In this document: in pieces, positions 1-7,918 of the stretch | Layout: the number at the start of each line of letters is the position of its first letter | Numbering within the stretch: position 1 is the stretch's first letter | Origin: UWMA-0277 sp965183885 | GTDB taxonomy: Bacteria; Bacteroidota; Bacteroidia; Flavobacteriales; BACL11 | Direction of reading: 5' to 3' | NCBI GenBank assembly: GCA_965183885.1 | Contig: OZ238992.1 | Coordinates: forward strand, 1,612,001 to 1,676,000 | Length of the DNA: 64,000 nucleotides | The notes under the pieces: generated by a model | What the model was told of the DNA's origin: nothing | Databases searched by the model: none | What the model saw: the letters and a program-made list of their open reading frames with translations, nothing else | Translations under genes and position numbers: made by a program

Positions 1-98
1 CAGATTATAAAAGAGCTATAGAAATTAATCCTGAGTATACTTTTGCTATAGATGCTTTGGAAAAATTACAAGAACGAAATAAACAATTTAAGAAATAA
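1..98 (+). CDS. TPR-repeat protein, C-terminal fragment (cut by window start)
   Basis: The frame starting at base 3 is open to the TAA at 96-98. The 31 visible residues (DYKRAIEINPEYTFAIDALE, then a basic tail) match the second helix pattern of a tetratricopeptide repeat. The stop codon overlaps the yqeY start (TAATG), so the two genes are probably translated as a unit. Only the end of the protein is visible, so its role cannot be given. Confidence 0.7.
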   Translation, partial: DYKRAIEINPEYTFAIDALEKLQERNKQFKK

Positions 99-544
99 TG
101 ACAGTACAAGATCAAATTACACAGGATATAAAGGAGGCTATGAAAGCGAGAAATGTAGATAAGTTAGCTGCATTACGTGCAGTTAAGTCTGCAATAATGT
201 TAGAAGCAACTAAAGATGGAAGTACAACAGTTGCTGATGCCGTTTCTTTAAAGCTTATAGCTAAGTTGGTAAAGCAAAGAAAAGATTCAGCTGCAATATT
301 TATTGAGCAAAATCGTCAGGATTTAGCTGATGATGAAATAAATCAACTGGCTTACCTTGAGCCTTATTTGCCAGCACAAATGGGGGAGGATGAAGTAAGA
401 AAGGTAGTACAGGAAGTTATTGCTCAGGTTGGTGCATCGTCCCCCGCTGATATGGGAAAATGTATGGGTCCACTTATGGGAAGGTTAAATGGTAAGGCTG
501 ATGGTTCACTAATTTCTAAATTAGTAAAAGAGGAACTTTCTTAA
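98..544 (+). CDS. yqeY: GatB/YqeY domain-containing protein
   Basis: 148 residues, the usual length for the YqeY family. It has the N-terminal helical start (QDQITQDIKEAMKARN), the central SAIMLEATKDGS and KQRKDSAAIFIEQNR segments, and the C-terminal GKCMGPLMGRLNGKADGSL motif. The family shares the tail domain of the GatB subunit of tRNA amidotransferase, which contacts tRNA. The role of the free-standing protein is not settled. Its start overlaps the stop of the upstream TPR gene, and a strong hairpin terminator follows 30 bases after its stop. Confidence 0.93.
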   Translation: MTVQDQITQDIKEAMKARNVDKLAALRAVKSAIMLEATKDGSTTVADAVSLKLIAKLVKQRKDSAAIFIEQNRQDLADDEINQLAYLEPYLPAQMGEDEVRKVVQEVIAQVGASSPADMGKCMGPLMGRLNGKADGSLISKLVKEELS

Positions 545-574
545 TTACTTTAAGGAAAATTTAAAAATAAAAAA

Positions 575-600
575 GGCGAACAAATGTTCGCCTTTTCTTT
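575..600. terminator. Bidirectional intrinsic terminator between yqeY and rplT
   Basis: Perfect 7-bp stem GGCGAAC/GTTCGCC (575-581 and 586-592) with an AAAT loop. It is flanked by an A-run on the left and a T-run on the right, so it can stop transcription from both convergent genes. Confidence 0.88.
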
Positions 601-620
601 TTTAGCACCAACTAAAAAAT

Positions 621-965
621 TTATTTTACTTTATCCACAACTGCTTTAAAAGCTTCTGGGTGGTTCATTGCTAAATCAGCTAAAACTTTTCTGTTTAACT
701 CAATTCCGTTAGCGTGAACTTTACCCATAAATTGTGAGTAAGACATTCCGTGTAATCTTGTTCCTGCATTAATTCTCTGTATCCATAATGCACGGAAAGT
801 TCTCTTCTTATTTTTTCTGTCACGGTATGCGTATTGCATCCCTTTTTCTACAGCATTTTTAGCTACTGTATGTACATTTTTTCTTCTCCCAAAGTATCCT
901 TTGGCAGCTTTTAATATTTTGTTTCTTCTAGCTTTTGCAGCTACTGAATTTACCGATCTTGGCAT
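621..965 (-). CDS. rplT: 50S ribosomal protein L20
   Basis: 114 residues with the L20 hallmarks: MPRSVNSVAAKARRNKILK start, the GYFGRRKNVHTVAKNAVEKG segment, and the RDRKNKKRTFRALWIQRINA helix. L20 binds 23S rRNA early in large-subunit assembly and in several bacteria represses its own operon. It is the last gene of thrS-infC-rpmI-rplT. The 88-base gap before it is the longest in the operon, but I see no clear structured leader there. Confidence 0.97.
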   Translation of the reverse strand: MPRSVNSVAAKARRNKILKAAKGYFGRRKNVHTVAKNAVEKGMQYAYRDRKNKKRTFRALWIQRINAGTRLHGMSYSQFMGKVHANGIELNRKVLADLAMNHPEAFKAVVDKVK

Positions 966-1053
966 AATTTAATTGTTTTTTGGTGTATAGTGGCTTTTTA
1001 TTTTTATGCCCTTGTTTGAACTACATACCTGGTTAATAACCTAATTTATTTTT

Positions 1054-1248
1054 TTAAATACCTAACTGAAGCTTAACGCTTTTTTCGTCAGACTTGTTAA
1101 CGTAACCAGTTTTGGTTAAGTTGTGCTTTTGTTTAGTCTCTTTCTTAGTTAAGATGTGTGACTTAAACGCATGCTTTCTTTTTAATTTACCAGAACCTGT
1201 AAGTTTGAATCTCTTTTTGGCTCCAGCCTTTGTTTTCATTTTTGGCAT
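1054..1248 (-). CDS. rpmI: 50S ribosomal protein L35
   Basis: 64 residues, the full L35 length. It begins MPKMKTKAGAKKRFKLTGSG and carries the basic RKHAFKSHILTKKETKQKH core. It lies 12 bases after the infC stop in the canonical infC-rpmI-rplT order. It is a structural protein of the large ribosomal subunit. Confidence 0.97.
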   Translation of the reverse strand: MPKMKTKAGAKKRFKLTGSGKLKRKHAFKSHILTKKETKQKHNLTKTGYVNKSDEKSVKLQLGI

Positions 1249-1260
1249 TGTCTTCTTTTT

Positions 1261-1809
1261 TTATTTCTTCTTTTTTGGTGCTATTATCATTATCATTTTC
1301 TTTCCTTCCAACTTAGGCATACTTTCTACAACTCCTATGTCTTCTAGTGCTTGAGCTAATTTTAAAAGTAAAATTTGTCCTTGGTCTTTAAAGATAATTG
1401 TTCTACCTCTAAAGAAAACAAATGCTTTTACTTTTGCTCCTTCTTCCAAAAACTTTTGAGCATGTTTTAATTTAAAATCAAAATCATGTTCTCCAGTGTT
1501 AGGTCCAAATCTTAACTCTTTTACTACAACCTTTTGCGCCTTGCTTTTTATTGCTTTTTGCTTTTTCTTTTGGTCGTAAATAAACTTTTTATAATCAATT
1601 ACTTTACAAACGGGTGGTTCTGCTTTTGGAGATATTTCTACTAAATCCAGATTTAAATTTCTTGCAATTTTTAATGCAGCGTCAAGTTGAACAATTTTTG
1701 GTTCTACTTGATCTCCTACCATTCTTACAAATGGGGCTGTAATTTCTCTGTTAGTTCGGTGTAGTTTCTTTTCTACTACTCTACCTCTAAATGGTCTCTT
1801 TTTTGCGAT
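1261..1809 (-). CDS. infC: Translation initiation factor IF-3, probable AUC start
   Basis: IF-3 binds the 30S subunit and rejects wrong start codons. The DLVEISPKAEPPVCKVIDYK signature ends the N-terminal domain, and the C-terminal domain carries KELRFGPNTGEHDFDFKLKH and FFRGRTIIFKDQG. The first ATG, at 1722, would remove about 29 residues of conserved N-terminal domain. The frame continues upstream as AKKRPFRGRVVEKK and so on to the thrS stop with no ATG, GTG or TTG in a suitable place. An ATC codon at 1809-1807 sits just before AKKRPFRGR, and a purine-rich GGTAAAGAG precedes it. I therefore call ATC as the start (182 residues), in keeping with the AUU or AUC starts used for IF-3 self-control in other bacteria. 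It begins 12 bases after thrS. Confidence 0.85.
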   Translation of the reverse strand: MAKKRPFRGRVVEKKLHRTNREITAPFVRMVGDQVEPKIVQLDAALKIARNLNLDLVEISPKAEPPVCKVIDYKKFIYDQKKKQKAIKSKAQKVVVKELRFGPNTGEHDFDFKLKHAQKFLEEGAKVKAFVFFRGRTIIFKDQGQILLLKLAQALEDIGVVESMPKLEGKKMIMIIAPKKKK

Positions 1810-1821
1810 CTCTTTACCGTT

Positions 1822-3765
1822 TTAGTTATTAAAAGTGATTAAATTATTTATTTCTTCTGTTATTATCTTTATCAATCCGTCAACCGAAATGCTTCCTAAA
1901 TCCTCTCCTCCATGTTTACGAACTGATATAGTTCCTTCATTTTCTTCTCTTTCACCAACTATAATGATGTAAGGGATTTTTGAAACTTCAGCATCTCTTA
2001 TCTTTCTTCCAGTAGTTTCAGCTCTTTGGTCAATCGGGCCGCAAATATCGTAATTTTTTAATAACCTGGATACTTTTTCAGCATAATCATGATATTTCTC
2101 ACTGATAGGCAATATGATAAACTGATCTGGGGCTAACCAAAGTGGGAAATTACCACCGCAATGCTCGATAAGAACAGCTACAAAACGCTCCATTGATCCG
2201 AACGGAGCACGGTGTATCATTACGGGTCTATGTTTTTGATTATCAGCACCTGTATACTCTAGTTCAAAACGCTCAGGTAAATTATAATCTACTTGTATTG
2301 TTCCTAGTTGCCACTCTCTACCTAGGGCATCTTTTACCATAAAATCTAGCTTAGGACCATAAAAGGCAGCCTCACCATATTCTACAACTGTTTCTAAACC
2401 TTTTTCGGCAGCAGCTTCAATAATTGCAGCTTCAGCTTTATCCCAGTTTTCATCAGAACCAATATATTTTGCTTTATTCTCAGGGTCACGTAAGGATACT
2501 TGAGCTTTAAAGTCTTTAAAACCTAAGGCATTAAATACATAAAGTACTAAATCAATTACAGATATAAATTCTTGTTTTACTTGGTCAGGACGCACAAAAA
2601 GGTGAGCATCATCCTGAGTAAATCCTCTAACACGAGTTAAACCATGTAATTCTCCAGATTGCTCATAACGATAAACAGTACCGAATTCTGCAAAACGAAC
2701 AGGTAAATCACGGTAAGAATATTGCTTTGATTTATAAATCTCACAGTGGTGAGGGCAGTTCATAGGTTTTAAGAAAAACTCTTCTCCTTCATTAGGAGTT
2801 TTGATAGGTTGGAATGAATCCTCACCGTATTTTTCGTAATGACCAGAACAAACATATAAATCCTTATTGGCAATATGAGGTGTAACAACAGGTAAATAAC
2901 CTGCTTGTGTTTGTGCTTTTTTTAGAAAGTTCTCTAATTTTTCTCTTAGTTGAGCTCCTTTTGGAAGCCATAATGGTAGTCCTTGTCCCACTTTTTGTGA
3001 GAAAGTAAAAAGCTCCATTTCTTTTCCTAGTTTACGGTGGTCACGTTTTTTTGCTTCCTCCAATAACTCTAGGTGAGCAGTTAGTTCTTTTTGTTTAGGA
3101 AATGACACACCATAAATACGCGTTAATTGTTTACGGTTTTCATCTCCTCTCCAATAAGCTCCTGCAATATTTAATAGCTTAATTGCTTTTATTTTTCCTG
3201 ATGATGGGATATGTGGTCCTCTACATAAATCAGTAAAATTACCTTGTGTGTAGAAAGTGATGTTTCCATCTTCTAGGCCTTCTATTAATTCTAGCTTATA
3301 TTCATCCCCTTTTTCAGTAAAGTAAGCAATAGCATCTTCTTTTGAAATATCTTTTCTTTCAAATGACATTTTTTGAGAAGCCAATTCCTTCATTTTTTTC
3401 TCAATTTTTGGTAACTCATCAGAAGAGAGAACACGGTCTCCTAAATCGATATCATAGTAAAAACCATTATCGATTGCAGGACCAATTCCTAATTTTACTC
3501 CAGGATACAATGCTTCTAAAGCTTCAGCCATAATATGGGCTGAAGAATGCCAAAAACTCATTTTTCCCTCCTTATCATTCCAAGTATGTAAGGTAAGGGT
3601 AGCGTCAGTGGTTATAGGTCTGTTTGCATCCCAAACTTCTCCATTTACACTAGCCGATAGCACATTTCGTGCCAAGCCCTCAGAAATTCCCATAGCAATA
3701 TCCATTGCGGAAGTTCCACTTTCTACTTGTTTAATACTTCCGTCAGGAAGAGTAATGTTAATCAT
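1822..3765 (-). CDS. thrS: Threonyl-tRNA synthetase
   Basis: 647 residues, full length. Order: TGS domain (about 1-60), editing domain with HSSAHIMAEAL (about 73), class II catalytic core with the zinc-binding PMNCPHHCEIY around residue 333, and a C-terminal anticodon-binding domain. It charges tRNA-Thr with threonine. An ATG 24 bases further upstream (3789) lies inside a good TAnnTTTG promoter box, so the ATG at 3765 is preferred; it starts directly at the TGS domain (MINITLPDG). First gene of the thrS-infC-rpmI-rplT operon. Confidence 0.96.
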   Translation of the reverse strand: MINITLPDGSIKQVESGTSAMDIAMGISEGLARNVLSASVNGEVWDANRPITTDATLTLHTWNDKEGKMSFWHSSAHIMAEALEALYPGVKLGIGPAIDNGFYYDIDLGDRVLSSDELPKIEKKMKELASQKMSFERKDISKEDAIAYFTEKGDEYKLELIEGLEDGNITFYTQGNFTDLCRGPHIPSSGKIKAIKLLNIAGAYWRGDENRKQLTRIYGVSFPKQKELTAHLELLEEAKKRDHRKLGKEMELFTFSQKVGQGLPLWLPKGAQLREKLENFLKKAQTQAGYLPVVTPHIANKDLYVCSGHYEKYGEDSFQPIKTPNEGEEFFLKPMNCPHHCEIYKSKQYSYRDLPVRFAEFGTVYRYEQSGELHGLTRVRGFTQDDAHLFVRPDQVKQEFISVIDLVLYVFNALGFKDFKAQVSLRDPENKAKYIGSDENWDKAEAAIIEAAAEKGLETVVEYGEAAFYGPKLDFMVKDALGREWQLGTIQVDYNLPERFELEYTGADNQKHRPVMIHRAPFGSMERFVAVLIEHCGGNFPLWLAPDQFIILPISEKYHDYAEKVSRLLKNYDICGPIDQRAETTGRKIRDAEVSKIPYIIIVGEREENEGTISVRKHGGEDLGSISVDGLIKIITEEINNLITFNN

Positions 3766-3786
3766 TCGTTTTTGTTTTAAAGGATG

Positions 3787-3794
3787 CAAATATA
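3787..3794 (-). promoter_or_regulatory. -7 box of the thrS operon
   Basis: On the minus strand this reads TATATTTG, a full match to the Bacteroidota -7 element TAnnTTTG. The predicted transcript start is near 3781, giving a 5' UTR of about 16 bases to the thrS ATG at 3765. No clear -33 TTTG is visible. Confidence 0.6.
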
Positions 3795-3900
3795 AGGATT
3801 AGATGTTAGATAGGAGTAGTGTGGTTTTAGATTTTAATTGACACGTAAAATTGAGAGAAAAATAAAGTTATTTTATAAGTAACCGAATATTAGATATTGA

Positions 3901-3929
3901 TTGAAAATAGAAACTATTTATTAAATTTG
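3901..3929 (+). promoter_or_regulatory. Promoter of the M3-like metallopeptidase gene
   Basis: TTG at 3901-3903 and TAAATTTG at 3922-3929 are separated by 18 bases, matching the Bacteroidota -33/-7 layout. The transcript would start near 3935, about 45 bases before the ATG at 3981. Confidence 0.6.
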
Positions 3930-3980
3930 GACAAATTTATTTTTAGGGATGCATGTTTTTTTAATCTATCAAATATAATT

Positions 3981-5597
3981 ATGGATAGGGAGGTACAGAT
4001 TTTAAAGGGTTTTATTAAAAATCCAGATAACATAAATAGTTTTAAAGAAGCTGAAGAGATATTATTGATGTCAGATAATCTTTATAGGGAAACATTGCAT
4101 AGTTATCAAAGTTGTAAAATAAAAAATGATAAAGGAATTGTCTCTAAAAATACAATTGCTTTTTCTGAGGTTAAAGCTTATACAGACGAAATTGTTAGCT
4201 TGGTTAAATCCGTAATAATTTGTATCAACTCAAAATTTAATAAGGAAGTAAAGAGTCGTTTTGGAAATAAAGTTTCAGAGTTATATACTTTAATGGGAAA
4301 AAAAGATATTTCTTTTAGTCCCTTGTTAAAAATATTGATAAAGAAAGAAAGTGAATTGCTTAATAAATATTTTCTTAAGATTAATACTATCAAAAATAGT
4401 GAAGGGTTAACAGCATTTGAACCTTATTTTTTAAGTAAGTATCTTGAGATAGCAAAAAATAGTTCAGAAGATATAAGAAAGAATTATTATAAAATTTCTG
4501 AAATCTATATTGAGTTAGTTGATGTCCGTAATAGGATTGCTCAGGAAAAAGGTTTTTTGAATTATTATGATTATCAGATGTCCCTTCAGGGAAAAGACAA
4601 AAAGGAAATCTCATTATTTGCTAATGAAATGAAAGCTGACTTTAGTTCTTTTCTTTCTTCTTTTTTAGAAGGAAGGGATAGTAATCTACTTCAAAATATA
4701 CCTCCACAATTGTTTCATTTTTATTTCTTGAATAATAAAGACAGAAAGGATATTGATAGAGAAAATTTAGAAGCAGTCTTTAAGGAAGTTGATGAAGAAT
4801 TATTTCAAATGTTTAAGAAGTTAAATAGTAAAAATAAATTAGATTCTATTAAAAGCAATACAAAAAGAGATATAGCTTATACCACATATTTATATAATGA
4901 TAAGCTGCCTTATATTTTTATGCAAGATAGAGGTGGTTTCTCTGATTTAAGAGTATTAACTCATGAATTAGGACATGCATTTGAAAAATACTTAAACAAA
5001 GATGTTGAGTTGTTTTCACAATTCACTTCTGATGTAGAAATTGCTGAATCGCAAGCAATTACTATGGAGTTGATTTTTGCTGAAGAGCAAAGTGTGTTAC
5101 TGAAAGATCGGAATTCAACTGATTATAAAAATTATATAGTATTAAAAAACCTCATGTTAATCCCAGAGGCTTTATGTATCTATGAGTTTGAAAGATTAGT
5201 TTATTCTTCAAAGTTGTTAAGAGCAGAAGATTTGAGAGAGACTTGGTTTGATTTAAATGTTAAATTTGGTCTTGTTAAAGAAGATGTTATAGATAAGGAA
5301 CAGTTTTCTAATTATTGGATTATGAAGAAACACCTGTTTAATGCGCCTTGCTATTATATTAATTATGCAATTGCTAAATTAATAGCATTTCAATTTTATA
5401 AGCAATATGTTAATCATAAAAAGGATATGTTTGTTTCATTCAAAAGGTATAATCAATCTAGTGGGTTTGAACTAAAGAAAAACTTATTGAAAAATCATAA
5501 TATTCATCACCCCTTTAGTGAGGAGTCTTCAAAAGTTATTGTTGAGTTTTTGCAGCAATATTTTACTTTATACAACTCTGAGGTTAATGGTGTTTAA
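3981..5597 (+). CDS. M3-family-like metallopeptidase (oligoendopeptidase F type)
   Basis: The zinc-peptidase motif HELGH lies at 4962-4976 (residues about 328-332). A glutamate-containing EIAESQAITMEL segment about 25 residues later fits the third zinc ligand of gluzincins of the M3/PepF type. There is no signal peptide, so it probably trims peptides in the cytoplasm. The N-terminal 300 residues are helical and lysine-rich, with only loose similarity to PepF as I remember it. An upstream TTG at 3897 keeps the frame open, but it lies before the promoter found at 3901-3929, so I use the ATG at 3981 (538 residues). Its stop overlaps the stop of the convergent carboxylase gene by 4 bases. Confidence 0.82.
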   Translation: MDREVQILKGFIKNPDNINSFKEAEEILLMSDNLYRETLHSYQSCKIKNDKGIVSKNTIAFSEVKAYTDEIVSLVKSVIICINSKFNKEVKSRFGNKVSELYTLMGKKDISFSPLLKILIKKESELLNKYFLKINTIKNSEGLTAFEPYFLSKYLEIAKNSSEDIRKNYYKISEIYIELVDVRNRIAQEKGFLNYYDYQMSLQGKDKKEISLFANEMKADFSSFLSSFLEGRDSNLLQNIPPQLFHFYFLNNKDRKDIDRENLEAVFKEVDEELFQMFKKLNSKNKLDSIKSNTKRDIAYTTYLYNDKLPYIFMQDRGGFSDLRVLTHELGHAFEKYLNKDVELFSQFTSDVEIAESQAITMELIFAEEQSVLLKDRNSTDYKNYIVLKNLMLIPEALCIYEFERLVYSSKLLRAEDLRETWFDLNVKFGLVKEDVIDKEQFSNYWIMKKHLFNAPCYYINYAIAKLIAFQFYKQYVNHKKDMFVSFKRYNQSSGFELKKNLLKNHNIHHPFSEESSKVIVEFLQQYFTLYNSEVNGV

Positions 5598-7225
5598 CTT
5601 TGAATAATCCCAGGATTATATGCTTCTTTTATAGGTGCGTTATTTGCCGCTTCTATCCCCATAGAAATTACTTTTCTGGTTTCTAAAGGATCAATAATAG
5701 CATCTACCCAAAGGCGAGCCGCAGCATAATAAGGGGAGGTTTGTGCATCATACCTATCTGTAATGGTTTTTAATAATTGAGCTTCTTTCTTTTTGTCAAT
5801 TTCTTCTCCTTTAGCTTTTAGGCTTGCTTTTTCAATTTGCAATAAAACCTTAGCCGCTTGTGCACCACCCATTACAGCTAATTGAGCTGTAGGCCAGCTA
5901 ACAATAAGCCTTGGGTCGTAAGCTTTACCACACATAGCATAATTTCCTGCACCATAAGAGTTTCCTACAATGATTGTAAATTTAGGCACTACAGAGTTTG
6001 CCATAGCATTTACCATTTTGGCACCATCTTTTATAATTCCACCATGTTCGGATCTGGATCCTACCATAAAACCAGTAACATCTTGTAAAAACACCAATGG
6101 TATTTTCTTTTGGTTACAGTTGGCAATAAAACGTGCTGATTTATCTGCCGAATCGGAATAGATAACACCACCAAATTGCATTTCTCCTTTTTTGGTTTTT
6201 ATCATTTCTCTTTGGTTGGCTACAATACCTACTGCCCAACCATCAATTCTGGCATATCCACAAACTATAGATTTTCCATATCCTTCTTTATACTCTTCAA
6301 AATCGGAGCTATCTACCAAGCGAGCAATAATATCCTTCATATTGTAAGGCTTGGCTCTATCTTTTGGTATAAGTCCGTAAATTTCTTTTTCGTCTTCTTT
6401 TGGAGGGTGTGCTGCTTTCCTATTGAAACCTGCTTTTTCATTATCCCCAATTTTATCCATTATATTACGGATTTTATCAAGGGCATCTTTATCGTCTTTT
6501 GCTTTATAATCTGTTACTCCAGAAATCTCGCAATGTGTAGTTGCACCACCTAAAGTTTCGTTGTCAATACTTTCGCCAATAGCAGCTTTTACTAGGTAAC
6601 TTCCTGCTAAAAAGATACTTCCGGTTTTGTCAACAATTAATGCTTCATCACTCATAATAGGAAGGTAAGCACCACCAGCAACACAAGCGCCCATAACAGC
6701 AGCAATTTGTGTAATTCCCATTGAGCTCATACGGGCATTATTACGGAACATTCTTCCAAAGTGTTCTTTATCAGGAAAAATTTCATCTTGCATAGGTAAA
6801 AACACTCCAGCACTATCTACCAAATAGACAATTGGCAAGTGGTTTTCCATTGCAATTTCCTGTAATCTTAAATTCTTTTTTGCAGTAATAGGAAACCAAG
6901 CTCCTGCTTTTACTGTAGCATCATTAGCAACAATTATACACTGCTTATCTTCTATGTAAGTGATTCCTGCAACTACACCTCCAGAAGGGCAGCCACCATA
7001 TTCACTATACATTCCTTCTCCAACAAAAGCACCAATTTCTAGGAACTCGGCATCAGTATCTTTTAGGTAGTCAATACGTTCTCTAGCAGTAAGTTTTCCT
7101 TTTGCGTGTTGTTTCTCAATTTTCTTTTTCCCACCACCTAAAGCGACTTCTGCATGTTTTCTTTTCATCTCTGAGATAAGTAATCTCATCTTGTCATCAT
7201 TCTTATTGAAATCTAAATTAGCCAT
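5594..7225 (-). CDS. Acyl-CoA carboxylase, carboxyltransferase beta subunit
   Basis: 543 residues with both crotonase-like halves of the biotin-dependent carboxyltransferase family. Visible marks: KGKLTARERIDYL near the start, GGVVAGITYIEDKQCIIVANDATVKAG, FLAGSYLVKAAIGE, and in the second half FLQDVTGFMVGSRSEHGGI and GNSYGAGNYAMCGKAYDPR. It transfers CO2 from biotin to an acyl-CoA. Propionyl-CoA or methylcrotonyl-CoA is likely; the FLAGSYLVKAA/G-E region resembles methylcrotonyl-CoA carboxylase, but I cannot decide. The biotin-carrying alpha subunit is not in the window. The start at 7225 (MANLDFNKN) is chosen because the upstream ATG at 7243 lies inside a promoter box. Confidence 0.92.
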   Translation of the reverse strand: MANLDFNKNDDKMRLLISEMKRKHAEVALGGGKKKIEKQHAKGKLTARERIDYLKDTDAEFLEIGAFVGEGMYSEYGGCPSGGVVAGITYIEDKQCIIVANDATVKAGAWFPITAKKNLRLQEIAMENHLPIVYLVDSAGVFLPMQDEIFPDKEHFGRMFRNNARMSSMGITQIAAVMGACVAGGAYLPIMSDEALIVDKTGSIFLAGSYLVKAAIGESIDNETLGGATTHCEISGVTDYKAKDDKDALDKIRNIMDKIGDNEKAGFNRKAAHPPKEDEKEIYGLIPKDRAKPYNMKDIIARLVDSSDFEEYKEGYGKSIVCGYARIDGWAVGIVANQREMIKTKKGEMQFGGVIYSDSADKSARFIANCNQKKIPLVFLQDVTGFMVGSRSEHGGIIKDGAKMVNAMANSVVPKFTIIVGNSYGAGNYAMCGKAYDPRLIVSWPTAQLAVMGGAQAAKVLLQIEKASLKAKGEEIDKKKEAQLLKTITDRYDAQTSPYYAAARLWVDAIIDPLETRKVISMGIEAANNAPIKEAYNPGIIQS

Positions 7226-7240
7226 AGTGTAAAATTTTGT

Positions 7241-7248
7241 CAAAAATA
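7241..7248 (-). promoter_or_regulatory. -7 box of the acyl-CoA carboxylase gene
   Basis: Minus-strand TATTTTTG matches TAnnTTTG. The predicted transcript start is about 10 bases before the ATG at 7225. Confidence 0.5.
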
Positions 7249-7312
7249 CTAATAGTTATTAGTTGTTTGTTTTTAGTTGTTAGTTTTTTGGTGATTGCTT
7301 ACTAACTAATTA

Positions 7313-7918
7313 TTAAACTTTAACATTATAAAGATAATCAGCACTTTCAGGACCTAAATTAAAGAGCAAATCCAAAATAGAGAGGTTGGGAATAAAACCA
7401 TGTTTTTCCATAAATACTTGGTCGTATTGCTTTTGGTTTTTTAGTTTCCAATGGTAGTTTCTTAAGTCAGAAAAATTACCTTCATGTACATATTCCTGTG
7501 TGGGTTTTGTTGTGTTTTCTTCTTGTAAAAGCTTAAGTGTTATTTCTTGTAGCTTACTGTTAAAATCTACTAAGTACTCTTCTTGCTTCTCAAAAAAAGG
7601 CTGTAATTCATCCTTGTAATATTCAAAATAAGGGGAGGAGTTGTATGCTGATTGTATCGCATTCCAATGCTCTTTTTGCCAATTTTGTTTGTAGGATATT
7701 TTTATGTTTTTTATAAGAGTTTTACTGCTTCCTTTTCGTTCTTTAGGAATAGTAAGTCGTAATTTTCCATTGGCACCATAAATTTCACATCTGTTACGGA
7801 TGCTTTGCTTTACAAAATGTTCGTATAGTTCAATAGTGCAATTTGGGTGTTTTAGCAGTATTGCGTAGTAGGAAATAGGTGCTAAATATGCAGTAGGAAG
7901 TAAAGGGTTATTTAACAC
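7313..7918 (-). CDS. WbqC family protein
   Basis: 201 residues. The start LLPTAYLAPISYYAIL, the middle RNRCEIYGANGKLRLTIPKE, and WQKEHWNAIQSAYNSSPYFEYY are typical of the WbqC-like family. Members are found beside sugar-nucleotide and surface-glycan genes, but the reaction is not known to me. Here it overlaps lepB by 11 bases and closes the parAB-DUF5683-dapB-lepB block, a placement common in Bacteroidota. Confidence 0.88.
   Translation of the reverse strand: MLNNPLLPTAYLAPISYYAILLKHPNCTIELYEHFVKQSIRNRCEIYGANGKLRLTIPKERKGSSKTLIKNIKISYKQNWQKEHWNAIQSAYNSSPYFEYYKDELQPFFEKQEEYLVDFNSKLQEITLKLLQEENTTKPTQEYVHEGNFSDLRNYHWKLKNQKQYDQVFMEKHGFIPNLSILDLLFNLGPESADYLYNVKV

Noticed and set aside
1112..1354. 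Open frame opposite rpmI and infC
   Set aside because: Low-complexity Phe/Ile-rich translation antisense to two ribosomal-operon genes; a shadow of lysine-rich coding DNA.
6176..6553. 125-codon open frame opposite the acyl-CoA carboxylase gene
   Set aside because: The carboxylase frame is fully conserved through this stretch; the antisense translation looks like no protein family.
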